DNA from: Spirochaetota bacterium
GTDB lineage: Bacteria; Spirochaetota; Spirochaetia; Treponematales; Breznakiellaceae
Assembly (NCBI GenBank): GCA_023398155.1
Contig: JAEWSV010000113.1
Location: forward strand, 1-8,751
DNA: 8,751 bases
Reading direction: 5' to 3'
Every line of letters begins with the position of its first letter. The stretch's first letter is position 1. A program made the translations under genes and the position numbers. The notes under the pieces are model-generated. The model was not told where the DNA came from. It worked only from the letters and a program-made list of their open reading frames with translations, and searched no databases. Shown here piece by piece: positions 1-6,855 of this stretch.

Positions 1-354
1 GCTCCGCCCCATCTGGAGATGAACGGCCAGGCCGTCTACAACTTCGCGGTCAAGGCGGTGACGGACACCATTCGGCAGCTCCTGACCGAAGAAGGCGTCT
101 CGGTGGACGACCTCGCGTGGATCGTGCCGCACCAGGCCAACGCCCGCATCGTCCAAGCCGCGGCCAAGCGGCTCGGCATCCCGGAAGGAAAATTCTACCT
201 GAACATCGAGGAGTACGCGAACACTTCGGCGGCCTCCATCCCCCTCGCCCTGGACGAGCTCGCCCGTGCGGGCAAGCTGGTCCGCGGGGATCTCATCATG
301 ACGGTGGGCTTCGGCGCGGGGCTCACCTACGCGGGGAACTTGATCGTATGGTAA
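1..354 (+). CDS. fabH: Beta-ketoacyl-ACP synthase III, 3' end only
   Basis: This is the C-terminal third of FabH, the cytoplasmic enzyme that condenses acetyl-CoA (or another acyl-CoA primer) with malonyl-ACP to start a fatty acid chain. The reading frame is open from base 1, so the gene begins upstream; the ATG at 19 is an internal Met in the usual 'L-x-M-x-G' stretch, not a start. Two of the three catalytic residues are visible: the His of WIVPHQAN (codon 130-132) and the Asn of YANTSAASIP (codon 220-222). The active-site Cys lies outside the window. The end VGFGAGLTYAGNLIVW matches the normal FabH C-terminus, so the 3' end is intact. Its TAA overlaps the fabD start by 7 nt. The identification is very secure; primer specificity cannot be judged from this fragment. 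Confidence 0.97.
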   Translation, partial: APPHLEMNGQAVYNFAVKAVTDTIRQLLTEEGVSVDDLAWIVPHQANARIVQAAAKRLGIPEGKFYLNIEEYANTSAASIPLALDELARAGKLVRGDLIMTVGFGAGLTYAGNLIVW

Positions 355-1325
355 CGAAGAAAACCCAAGCCGTTTTCCTCTTCCCCGGCCAGGGAGCCCA
401 GTATCCGCTCATGGCCGTGGATCTCTTGGAGGCGAGCGCCGCGGCGCGCGACCTCTTCGGCGTCGCCTCCGCGGCCGCGGGGATGGACCTGGAAAAGCTG
501 CTCCGGACGGCGAGTCCGGAAGAGCTCAAGCGGACGGACCTTTCGCAGCCCGCCCTCACCGTGGCCAACTTGGCCGCGGCGACCGCGCTTAGCGAGCGAG
601 GCGTCGAACCGGCGGCCTGCGCGGGGTTCAGCCTGGGCGAATACGCGGCGCTCGCCGTCGCGGGCGTCGTCTCCACGGAAGACTGCTTCCGGCTCGTCGC
701 CGGCCGCGGAAAGGCCATGCAGGCGGCCGCGGACCGCATAGCCCAAACGGCGGCCGGAGAAGCGCCCGGCATGGCGGCCGTGCTCGGCCTGCCGAGCGAG
801 ACCGTGGAAGCCCTCGTCCTGGAATGGAAGGTCGCCGGACTCGAAGGGCTCTTCGCCGCGAACTTCAACTCCCCCCGCCAGACGGTGGTCGCCGGAACGG
901 CCGCGGCCCTGGCCGAGGCGGAGACCCGTTTCAAGGCCGCGGGAGCCAAGCGCGTGATCCGGCTCCAAGTCGCCGGCCCCTTCCATTCGCCGCTCGTCTC
1001 GGAGGCGGCACGGGAATTCGCGCCCCTCCTCGACACCGTCTCCTTCGCGGATCCCGTCCTGCCCCTCTTTTCCAACGTCACGGGCGGCCGGGTGGCGAGC
1101 GGCGCCGAAGCTAAGCGGCTAGCCCTGCGCCAGATCACCGAACCGGTGCGCTGGGTAGCCGAAGAAGCGGCGCTGGCCGAGGTAGAAGCCGCGGCGGTCC
1201 TGGAAGTCGGCCCCGGCAAGGTCCTTTCGGGCCTCTGGAAGGATTCTCTGAGCGATCGCCCCGTGTATACGGCGGGCACGCTCGCCGACATCGACGCCGC
1301 CCTCGCGGCCCTGGCGTCCCATTGA
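348..1325 (+). CDS. fabD: Malonyl-CoA:ACP transacylase
   Basis: FabD transfers malonyl from malonyl-CoA to acyl carrier protein, linking the acc genes downstream to the elongation enzymes. The 325-residue product is close to the usual 300-320. Visible motifs are GQGAQ near residues 14-18, the nucleophile Ser95 in GFSLGEYAAL, Arg120 (substrate carboxylate) in AGRGKAMQ, His213 in AGPFHSPL and Gln262 in RQITEPVRW, followed by EVGPGKVLSGL. The residue before the catalytic Ser-Leu-Gly is Phe rather than the His of E. coli GHSLG. The start at 348 is chosen because MVTKKTQAVFLFPGQG fits the family N-terminus. The same frame is open back to 117, but that part lies inside fabH and has no family similarity. 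The ATG lies inside the fabH stop (ATGGTAA), and only a weak GGGGA (333-337) precedes it, so translation is probably coupled to fabH. Confidence 0.96.
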   Translation: MVTKKTQAVFLFPGQGAQYPLMAVDLLEASAAARDLFGVASAAAGMDLEKLLRTASPEELKRTDLSQPALTVANLAAATALSERGVEPAACAGFSLGEYAALAVAGVVSTEDCFRLVAGRGKAMQAAADRIAQTAAGEAPGMAAVLGLPSETVEALVLEWKVAGLEGLFAANFNSPRQTVVAGTAAALAEAETRFKAAGAKRVIRLQVAGPFHSPLVSEAAREFAPLLDTVSFADPVLPLFSNVTGGRVASGAEAKRLALRQITEPVRWVAEEAALAEVEAAAVLEVGPGKVLSGLWKDSLSDRPVYTAGTLADIDAALAALASH

Positions 1326-1328
1326 ACG

Positions 1329-1335
1329 AAGGGAG
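1329..1335 (+). promoter_or_regulatory. Ribosome binding site deciding the fabG start
   Basis: AAGGGAG lies 7 nt before the ATG at 1343 and within the short gap after fabD. It favours this ATG over the in-frame TTG at 1322, which overlaps the fabD stop and has no such sequence before it. Confidence 0.75.
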
Positions 1336-1342
1336 AACGAAC

Positions 1343-2077
1343 ATGCAGTTGGAAAACAAGAAAGCCCTGGTGACCGGGGCGTCCCGGGGCATCGGCCGGG
1401 CCATCGCGGAACGGTTCATCGCAGAAGGCGCGGAGGTCTGGGGCCTCGGAACCAAGGAGCCGCAAGACCTCGCCGCGCGGATAGCGGCCGCGGGCGGCAA
1501 GCTCCACTGGATCACCGCCGACCTGGGAAACCTGGATTCCGTCGAAGCCCCGATCGAAGCGGCCCTGAAGGAATCGGGCGGCTTCGACGTGCTCGTCAAC
1601 AACGCGGGCATCACGAAGGACGGCCTTTCCTTCCGCATGTCGCTCGCCGACTTCCAGCGCGTCCTGGACGTGAACCTCACGGCGTCCTTCCTCGTCGCCC
1701 GGGTAGTCGCCCGCGACATGATCCGGAAGAAATCGGGTTCCATCATCAACATGTCCAGCGTCGTCGGCCAGCACGGCGGCGGCGGCCAGGCGAACTACGC
1801 GGCCAGCAAGGCCGGCCTCATCGGCGTCACGAAGAGCCTTGCCCAAGAAGTCGCGAGCCGCGGCGTCCGCGGCAACGCCATCGCTCCGGGCTACATCGCC
1901 ACCGACATGACCGAAGCGGTGCCCGAGGCGATCAGGGACAAATACATCGAACATATACCCTTGAAGCGCGCCGGTACGGGCGACGACGTCGCCGGTGCCG
2001 CCCTCTTCCTGGCCTCGGACGCTTCCACCTACATCACCGGCCAAGTGCTTGCCGTAGATGGCGGAATGTTTATATAA
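1343..2077 (+). CDS. fabG: 3-oxoacyl-ACP reductase
   Basis: FabG reduces 3-oxoacyl-ACP to 3-hydroxyacyl-ACP with NADPH, the first reduction of the cycle. It is a classical short-chain dehydrogenase of 244 residues, the same size as E. coli FabG. The cofactor motif TGASRGIG is at 11-18 and NNAG at 86-89. The catalytic residues are Asn111 (DVNLT), Ser139 (NMSSVVG), Tyr152 and Lys156 (YAASK). The PGYIATDMT segment and a VDGGMFI C-terminus are typical. I chose the ATG at 1343 over a TTG at 1322 because AAGGGAG (1329-1335) sits 7 nt before it and the protein then begins directly at the first beta strand. It lies 17 nt after fabD and 10 nt before fabF. A Gly at 177 (VRGNAIAPG) replaces the more usual Val or Cys, with no obvious effect. 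Its place in the fab operon makes FabG far likelier than another SDR. Confidence 0.96.
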   Translation: MQLENKKALVTGASRGIGRAIAERFIAEGAEVWGLGTKEPQDLAARIAAAGGKLHWITADLGNLDSVEAPIEAALKESGGFDVLVNNAGITKDGLSFRMSLADFQRVLDVNLTASFLVARVVARDMIRKKSGSIINMSSVVGQHGGGGQANYAASKAGLIGVTKSLAQEVASRGVRGNAIAPGYIATDMTEAVPEAIRDKYIEHIPLKRAGTGDDVAGAALFLASDASTYITGQVLAVDGGMFI

Positions 2078-2081
2078 AGGA
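2076..2081 (+). promoter_or_regulatory. Ribosome binding site deciding the fabF start
   Basis: AAAGGA overlaps the fabG stop codon and lies 6 nt before the ATG at 2088. It supports 2088 over the in-frame ATG at 2058, which is inside fabG. Confidence 0.75.
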
Positions 2082-2087
2082 AATGCC

Positions 2088-3359
2088 ATGCAGAAACGAA
2101 TAGTCATTACCGGAATGGGCGCCGTCACGCCCATAGGAAACTCGATAGAAGAATTTTCAGCCGCCCTCAAGGCGGGCAAGAGCGGAGTCGCCAAGACGAC
2201 GCTCTTCGATACCGCGGACTTCGACGTGAAGATAGCCGCGGAAGTGAAGGACTTCGACGCTTCCCGCTGGATCGACAAGAAGGACGCCCGCAAGATGGCG
2301 CGCTTCACCCAGTTCGCCGCCGCGGCGAGCGCCCAGGCCCTGGAACAGGCCGCACTGCTCGCCCCCGCCGCCGAAGAAGGCGGCCGGCCGACGCTCAAAG
2401 CCGACCCGACGCGTTTCGGCGTAGTGATCGGGAACGGCATCGGCGGCTTCGAGATCGTGGAAGAATCGTTCCGCAAGCTCCTGGCGAACGGGCCGCGGCG
2501 CATGCTGCCGCTCACCGTCCCGCTCATGATCGGGAACGAGGCGGCGGGCAACATCTCCATGCTCTGGGGCCTCCAGGGCCTCGCCCTCACCCAGGTCACC
2601 GCCTGCGCGTCGGGCACCGACGCCCTCGGACAGGCCCTCGACCTGATCCGCGCGGGCCGCTGCGACGTCATACTCGCGGGCGGCACCGAGGCCGCCATCG
2701 TCCCCTTCGCCATCGGCGGCTTCCAGATGCTCAAGGCTTTATCGACCAAGCGCAACGACGAACCGGAGAAGGCGAGCCGCCCCTTCGACGCGGACCGCGA
2801 CGGCTTCGTCATGGGAGAGGGCGCGGCCATGTTCGTCCTGGAGTCCGAGGAACACGCGGCGGCGCGGGGCGCGACCATCCTGGCGGAGTTCGCCGGGTAC
2901 GGCGTGTCGGCCGACGCCTACCACATCACCTCCCCCGACCCTTCCGGGGAAGGCGGCGCGCGGGCCATTAAAGCCGCGCTCGCGGACGCGGGGGTGAGGC
3001 CGGAGGACGTGCAGTACTACAACGCGCACGGCACCTCCACCGAGATCAACGACCCAACCGAAACGGCGATGATCAAGCTCGCCTTCGGGCCCCACGCCTA
3101 TAAGATGAAGGTCTCCTCCACCAAGGGCATGACCGGCCACTGTATCGCGGGCGCCGGCGCCATAGAGGCGGTCGCCTCCGTCCTGGCCATCCGCGAAGGT
3201 TTCTACCCGCCGACCATCAACCTGGAAAATCCCGATCCCTCGTGCGACCTGGATTACGTGCCCAATAAAGTCCAGTACGGAAAGATCGATGTGGCGGCTT
3301 CCGGATCGCTCGGATTCGGCGGCCATAACGGCGTAGTGGTATTCAGGAGGTACGCATGA
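2088..3359 (+). CDS. fabF: Beta-ketoacyl-ACP synthase II
   Basis: FabF condenses malonyl-ACP with the growing acyl-ACP, releasing CO2, and drives each elongation round. The 423-residue protein has the full thiolase fold. The nucleophile is Cys173 (VTACASGTDA), with His314 (AHGTSTEIND), Lys346 and His351 (KGMTGHCIAGAG). The spacing of these residues is within one position of E. coli FabF. The C-terminal gating loop GFGGHN (409-414) has the His variant common outside Proteobacteria. An Ala/Glu-rich stretch at 90-105 looks slightly longer than in E. coli. The ATG at 2088 is preferred over one at 2058 because the latter lies inside fabG, while AAAGGA (2076-2081) precedes 2088 by 6 nt and MQKRIVITGMG is the standard N-terminus. 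The gene ends in an ATGA overlap with fabZ. FabB is less likely because fabA is absent and the context fits FabF. Confidence 0.96.
   Translation: MQKRIVITGMGAVTPIGNSIEEFSAALKAGKSGVAKTTLFDTADFDVKIAAEVKDFDASRWIDKKDARKMARFTQFAAAASAQALEQAALLAPAAEEGGRPTLKADPTRFGVVIGNGIGGFEIVEESFRKLLANGPRRMLPLTVPLMIGNEAAGNISMLWGLQGLALTQVTACASGTDALGQALDLIRAGRCDVILAGGTEAAIVPFAIGGFQMLKALSTKRNDEPEKASRPFDADRDGFVMGEGAAMFVLESEEHAAARGATILAEFAGYGVSADAYHITSPDPSGEGGARAIKAALADAGVRPEDVQYYNAHGTSTEINDPTETAMIKLAFGPHAYKMKVSSTKGMTGHCIAGAGAIEAVASVLAIREGFYPPTINLENPDPSCDLDYVPNKVQYGKIDVAASGSLGFGGHNGVVVFRRYA
3345..3350 (+). promoter_or_regulatory. Consensus Shine-Dalgarno for fabZ inside fabF
   Basis: A perfect AGGAGG lies in the last codons of fabF, 5 nt before the fabZ ATG, which itself overlaps the fabF TGA. 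This arrangement suits re-initiation by ribosomes finishing fabF. Confidence 0.85.
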
Positions 3360-3778
3360 ACGAGATCGAAGGCCTCTTGCCGCACCGGAAGCCCTTTCTT
3401 TTCGTCGATTCGATTGACGAGGCGGATGCCGAACACGTCGTGGCCCGGCGGAAGTTCACCGAGGACGACTTCTTCTTCGCGGGCCACTTCCCCGAGTACC
3501 CCGTGGTGCCGGGCGTCATCCTCATAGAGACGATGGCCCAGGCGGGCGGCGCGGGCATGCGCAAGCTCGGCACGATGGGCGACGACGCCCTCTTCTTCCT
3601 CGCCACCGTAGATAAGGCTAAATTCCGCCGCCAGGTCCGCCCCGGAGACGAGGTCCGCTTGGAGATCACGAACCTCCGCGTCTCCGCCAAGATGCTCAAG
3701 CAAGCCGGGAAGGCGTATGTGGGCGAGGAGCTCGCCGCCGAGGCCGAATGGCTCTGCCTCGTGGGCAGCCCCGTTTAA
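3356..3778 (+). CDS. fabZ: 3-hydroxyacyl-ACP dehydratase
   Basis: FabZ removes water from 3-hydroxyacyl-ACP to give trans-2-enoyl-ACP, the substrate of FabV encoded next. It is a hot-dog fold protein of 140 residues, similar to other FabZ proteins. LPHRKPFLFVD is at 8-18. The catalytic His44 (FAGHFPEYP) and Glu58 (ILIETMAQAGG) are 14 residues apart, as in E. coli. The Glu at the second position separates FabZ from FabA, which has Asp. KFRRQVRPGDEV near 89-100 is the usual conserved segment. The start ATG overlaps the fabF stop (ATGA) and has a perfect AGGAGG 5 nt upstream, inside fabF, so the two genes should be translationally coupled. No fabA, fabM or desaturase is visible, so the window does not show how unsaturated chains would be made. 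Confidence 0.96.
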   Translation: MNEIEGLLPHRKPFLFVDSIDEADAEHVVARRKFTEDDFFFAGHFPEYPVVPGVILIETMAQAGGAGMRKLGTMGDDALFFLATVDKAKFRRQVRPGDEVRLEITNLRVSAKMLKQAGKAYVGEELAAEAEWLCLVGSPV

Positions 3779-3802
3779 AATGCCCCCTCTGCGCGCCAAT
3801 TG

Positions 3803-3808
3803 AAGGAG
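3803..3808 (+). promoter_or_regulatory. Ribosome binding site deciding the fabV start
   Basis: AAGGAG is 5 nt before the ATG at 3814. It lies in the 35-nt gap after fabZ, the longest gap in the operon, and selects this ATG over the in-frame one at 3748 inside fabZ. Confidence 0.85.
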
Positions 3809-3813
3809 AACCC

Positions 3814-5064
3814 ATGCAAATCAAGCCGATGATACGCAACAACATATGCCTCAACAGCCACCCGAAGGGGTGCGCGGCCATGGTGCATAGCCAGATAGAG
3901 TACGTCCGAAAGACCTTGGCGAACGGAGTCGACGCGGCTGCGGCGCGGAAGGCGGCTCCGCAGGGAGCGCCCAAACTCGTCCTCGTACTCGGCTGTTCCA
4001 CCGGCTACGGCCTCGCGAGCCGCATCGCCGCGGCCTTCGGGTACGGAGCCGCCACCGTGGGCGTCTCCTATGAAAAGCCCGGTTCCGAGACGAAGCCGGG
4101 AACGCCCGGCTGGTACGACAACCTGGCCTTCGACGCGGAGGCGAAGGCCGCGGGCCTCGCCGCGGCGACCCTGGACGGCGACGCCTTCTCCGACGAGATC
4201 AAGGCCGCCGCCGTGGAAGCGATCAAGAAGACCGCCGCGGCCGCGGGCGTGAGCGCAACGGTGGACCTCGTGGTCTACTCCCTCGCCTCCCCCGTCCGCG
4301 TGGATCCCCGGGACGGGGTGATGTACCGGTCGGTCATCAAGCCCATCGGGGCTACCTATTCCGGCACGACCATGGACATGCTTTCAGGCAAGCTCGCCGT
4401 GGCGACCGCCGAGCCGGCCACCGACGAAGAGATCGCGAGCACCGTGAAGGTCATGGGCGGCGAGGATTGGGCCCTTTGGATAGAGGCCCTCCGCGACGCG
4501 GGCGTCCTCTCTCCCTCCGCCCGCACGGTAGCCTACACCTACCTCGGGCCGGAACTCTCCTGGGCCATCTACAAGAACGGCACCATCGGCCGGGCCAAGG
4601 AGCACTTGGAGCGGACGGCCAAGCGCCTCGACGCCTCCCTCCGCGCTTCCGGCGGCGCCGCCTGGGTTTCCGTCAACAAGGCCCTCGTCACCCGGGCGAG
4701 CGCCGTCATCCCCATCATTCCCCTCTACATCTCCAGCCTCTTCAAGGTCATGAAGGGAATGGGCCTCCACGAAGGCTGCATCGAGCAGCTCGTGCGCCTG
4801 TACCGCGACCGGCTCTACGCGCCGGGAGCGGCCGTCGACGCCTCCAAGGTGAGCGTGGACGAGGCGGGCCGCATCCGCATCGACGACTGGGAGATGCGGC
4901 CGGACGTCCAGAAGGAGACGGCTACCCGCATGAAGGGCATCACCGAAGAGAACCTTTTCGAGCTCGCGGACGTCGCGGGCTTCAAGCACGATTTCTTGGA
5001 AGCGCACGGCTTCGACGTGGCCGGCGTCGACTACGAAGCCGACGTGGACCCCGCGGGCCTGTAG
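3814..5064 (+). CDS. fabV: Trans-2-enoyl reductase, FabV/TER family
   Basis: This enzyme reduces the trans-2-enoyl thioester with NAD(P)H. In this operon it should be the enoyl-ACP reductase, although close relatives such as the Treponema denticola TER act on crotonyl-CoA. The 416-residue product begins MQIKPMIRNNICLNSHPKGC, nearly the TER N-terminus. The Rossmann motif VLGCSTGYGLASR is at 58-70, followed by GVSYEKPGSETKPGTPGWY, where Glu87 favours NADH. YSLASPVR is at 155-162. The family catalytic Tyr-x8-Lys is Tyr253 and Lys262 (YKNGTIGRAK), matching Tyr240 and Lys249 of the T. denticola enzyme as I recall that sequence. The C-terminal part has RIRIDDWEM and FKHDFLEAHGFDV. About a dozen Ala-rich residues are added near 36-51. 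The ATG at 3814 follows AAGGAG by 5 nt; an in-frame ATG at 3748 lies inside fabZ. Substrate (ACP or CoA) is inferred from context only. Confidence 0.95.
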   Translation: MQIKPMIRNNICLNSHPKGCAAMVHSQIEYVRKTLANGVDAAAARKAAPQGAPKLVLVLGCSTGYGLASRIAAAFGYGAATVGVSYEKPGSETKPGTPGWYDNLAFDAEAKAAGLAAATLDGDAFSDEIKAAAVEAIKKTAAAAGVSATVDLVVYSLASPVRVDPRDGVMYRSVIKPIGATYSGTTMDMLSGKLAVATAEPATDEEIASTVKVMGGEDWALWIEALRDAGVLSPSARTVAYTYLGPELSWAIYKNGTIGRAKEHLERTAKRLDASLRASGGAAWVSVNKALVTRASAVIPIIPLYISSLFKVMKGMGLHEGCIEQLVRLYRDRLYAPGAAVDASKVSVDEAGRIRIDDWEMRPDVQKETATRMKGITEENLFELADVAGFKHDFLEAHGFDVAGVDYEADVDPAGL

Positions 5065-5067
5065 GAG
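5063..5067 (+). promoter_or_regulatory. Ribosome binding site for accB overlapping the fabV stop
   Basis: AGGAG begins within the TAG stop of fabV (5062-5064) and lies 5 nt before the accB ATG at 5073. Confidence 0.8.
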
Positions 5068-5072
5068 TAACC

Positions 5073-5513
5073 ATGGACGATAAAACGCTGCTTTCCCTCG
5101 TGGATAAATTCGGATCGAGCGACCTGACCGAGCTGGAACTGACCGACGGTTCCACCAAGCTCGTACTCCGCAAGGGAGGTGCCGCCGCGGCCGTCTCCGG
5201 CTCCGCCCCCGCGCCCGCCGTAGCCCCCGCGCCCGCGGTGCACCTGGGGCTCCCCGTGATCGCCGCTCCGAACGCGGAGACGATCACGAGCCCCATCGTG
5301 GCCACGTTCTACCGCTCGCCCGGCCCCGATTCACCCTCCTTCGTGGAAGTGGGGACCAAGGTCAAGGCCGGCCAGACCTTGTGCATCTTGGAAGCGATGA
5401 AGATGATGAACCACCTGGAAGCCGAGTTCGACTGCGAGATCGTCGCGGTGAAGGCCTCGAACGGGGACCTCGTGGAGTACGGCCAGGTCCTCTTCGAAGT
5501 GAAGCGGAGCTGA
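5073..5513 (+). CDS. accB: Biotin carboxyl carrier protein of acetyl-CoA carboxylase
   Basis: AccB carries the covalently bound biotin that shuttles carboxyl groups from AccC to the AccA-AccD transferase. The 146-residue protein has three parts: an N-terminal segment of about 35 residues, an Ala/Pro linker at about 37-58, and a biotinyl domain from about 70 to the end. The biotinylated residue is Lys110 in EAMKMMNHLEAE, about 35 residues from the C-terminus as usual. SPIVATFYRSPGPDSPSFVEVG carries the 'thumb' region typical of acetyl-CoA carboxylase BCCP rather than other biotinyl proteins. The ATG at 5073 follows AGGAG (5063-5067), which overlaps the fabV stop TAG. It lies 8 nt after fabV and 10 nt before accC. 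In the well-known Firmicutes cluster accB lies between fabF and fabZ; here it directly precedes accC. Confidence 0.96.
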   Translation: MDDKTLLSLVDKFGSSDLTELELTDGSTKLVLRKGGAAAAVSGSAPAPAVAPAPAVHLGLPVIAAPNAETITSPIVATFYRSPGPDSPSFVEVGTKVKAGQTLCILEAMKMMNHLEAEFDCEIVAVKASNGDLVEYGQVLFEVKRS

Positions 5514-5517
5514 GGAG
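5512..5517 (+). promoter_or_regulatory. Ribosome binding site deciding the accC GTG start
   Basis: GAGGAG overlaps the accB TGA and lies 6 nt before GTG at 5524. No ATG is available at this position, so this site supports the GTG start. Confidence 0.8.
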
Positions 5518-5523
5518 ACGCCG

Positions 5524-6855
5524 GTGATAAAACGGCTCCTCATCGCGAACCGCGGCGAGATCGCGGTCCGCGTCATCCGCGCCTGCCGGGAGCTCGGCAT
5601 CGAGACCGTGGCGGTCTACTCCACGGCGGACAAGGACAACCTCCACGTCCGCCTCGCGGACCAGGCCGTCTGCATCGGGCCGCCCGCCTCGGCGAAGAGC
5701 TACCTGGTTCGCGAGCACCTCATCACCGCGGCCACGCGCACCGGCTGCGAGGCCATCCACCCCGGCGTCGGCTTCCTCTCCGAGAACTCGGCCTTCGCCC
5801 GCGAAGTCGTCAAGGCGGGCCTCATCTTCATCGGTCCCGACCCGGACGTCATCGACCTCCTCGGCGACAAGGTCCGCGCCCGCGAGACGGCGGCCCGCTT
5901 CGGACTCCCCGTCACGCCGGGCACCGACGGCGCCGTGTCGGATCCCCGCGCCGCCGTCGCGGCGGCCGAGAAGCTCGGCTATCCGGTGATCATCAAGGCG
6001 GCCTCGGGCGGCGGCGGCAAGGGCATGCGCGTCGTGCGGTCCTCCGCCGAGCTTCCCGAGAACCTCTCGATAGCGAGCCGGGAAGCGGAAGCCAATTTCG
6101 CCGACGGCACGGTCTACATCGAAAAGTACCTGGAGGACCCGCGGCACGTGGAGCTCCAGATCCTGGCGGACGGTAAGGGCAACGTCGCGGTCCTCGGCGA
6201 GCGCGACTGCTCCGTGCAGAAACGCCACCAGAAGCTGATCGAGGAGAGCCCTTCACCCGGTTGCGACGACGCGATGCGCAAGCGCATGGCCGCGGGAGCC
6301 GTCAAGATGTTCCGCGAGCTCAAGTACCGCGGCGCCGGCACCATAGAATTTCTCGTCGCGGGCAAGAACTTCTACTTCATGGAAGTGAACGCCCGCGTCC
6401 AAGTGGAGCACCCGGTGAGCGAGTTCGTTTCGGGAGTCGACATCATCCGCGAGCAGATCCTCGCCTGCGTCGAGGGCCGCATGGACATCGAGAGCGCCGC
6501 GGTGCGGATCTCAGGCTGGTCGGTCGAGTGCCGCGTCAACGCGCACAGCCCGGGAAAAGTGACCCGCCTGGAAGTGCCCGGCGGCCCGGGCGTCCGCTTC
6601 GACTCGTTCCTCTACTCGGGCTGCGTCGTGCCGCCCCACTACGATTCCATGGTCGGCAAGCTCATCGTCCACGCGGCGACCCGCGGCCAGGCGCTCGACC
6701 GGATGGACCGAGCCCTCTCCGAGCTGGTCGTGGAAGGGATCAAGACCAACATCGCCCAGCAGCGTTTCATCATCAAGCACCGGAAATTCCGCTCCGGCCA
6801 ATTCGGCACTTCGTACTACGCCGAGATAGAGAAGGAGGTCGAGGATGTCCGCTGA
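5524..6855 (+). CDS. accC: Biotin carboxylase subunit of acetyl-CoA carboxylase
   Basis: AccC carboxylates biotin on AccB using ATP and bicarbonate. It is an ATP-grasp enzyme of 443 residues (E. coli 449). The start is GTG at 5524, since IKRLLIANRGEIAVRVIRAC is the exact family N-terminus and GAGGAG (5512-5517) is 6 nt upstream. Visible residues include Lys116, Lys158, the glycine-rich SGGGGKGM (161-168), Glu200, His235 and Lys237 (KRHQK), Glu287, Asn289, Arg291 and Glu295 (MEVNARVQVEHP), and Arg337 (VECRVNA). These correspond one-to-one with the E. coli catalytic set, within an offset of 0 or 1. Position 290 is Ala where E. coli has Thr. After NA (339-340) the segment that reads EDPNTFLP in E. 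coli is reduced to a single His before SPGK, making the loop about 7 residues shorter. The gene overlaps accD by 11 nt. Pyruvate carboxylase is excluded by the length. Confidence 0.96.
   Translation: MIKRLLIANRGEIAVRVIRACRELGIETVAVYSTADKDNLHVRLADQAVCIGPPASAKSYLVREHLITAATRTGCEAIHPGVGFLSENSAFAREVVKAGLIFIGPDPDVIDLLGDKVRARETAARFGLPVTPGTDGAVSDPRAAVAAAEKLGYPVIIKAASGGGGKGMRVVRSSAELPENLSIASREAEANFADGTVYIEKYLEDPRHVELQILADGKGNVAVLGERDCSVQKRHQKLIEESPSPGCDDAMRKRMAAGAVKMFRELKYRGAGTIEFLVAGKNFYFMEVNARVQVEHPVSEFVSGVDIIREQILACVEGRMDIESAAVRISGWSVECRVNAHSPGKVTRLEVPGGPGVRFDSFLYSGCVVPPHYDSMVGKLIVHAATRGQALDRMDRALSELVVEGIKTNIAQQRFIIKHRKFRSGQFGTSYYAEIEKEVEDVR
6832..6839 (+). promoter_or_regulatory. Strong Shine-Dalgarno for accD inside accC
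   Basis: AAGGAGGT, the strongest such match in the window, lies in the last codons of accC (Lys-Glu-Val) and 5 nt before the ATG at 6845. It fixes the accD start ahead of the Ala-rich tail. Confidence 0.85.

Noticed and set aside
117..347. Upstream in-frame extension of fabD
   Set aside because: It lies wholly inside fabH in another frame, has an Arg/Pro-rich composition and no similarity to FabD; the family N-terminus begins at 348.
323..2878. Very long open frame (851 codons) on the minus strand, antisense to fabD, fabG and part of fabF
   Set aside because: High GC and strong third-position G/C bias leave few stops on the opposite strand. The translation is Arg/Ser/Ala-rich with no family motif, while the plus-strand genes in the same place are certain.
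3774..3781. TTTAAAAT at the end of fabZ as a possible internal promoter for fabV
   Set aside because: No TTGACA-like sequence is found about 17 nt upstream; part of it is just the Val codon and stop of fabZ.
4467..5072. Open frame upstream of and joined to accB, suggesting a fusion
   Set aside because: The sequence is Arg/Pro-rich shadow coding inside fabV in another frame. AccB starts at 5073 with its own Shine-Dalgarno sequence.
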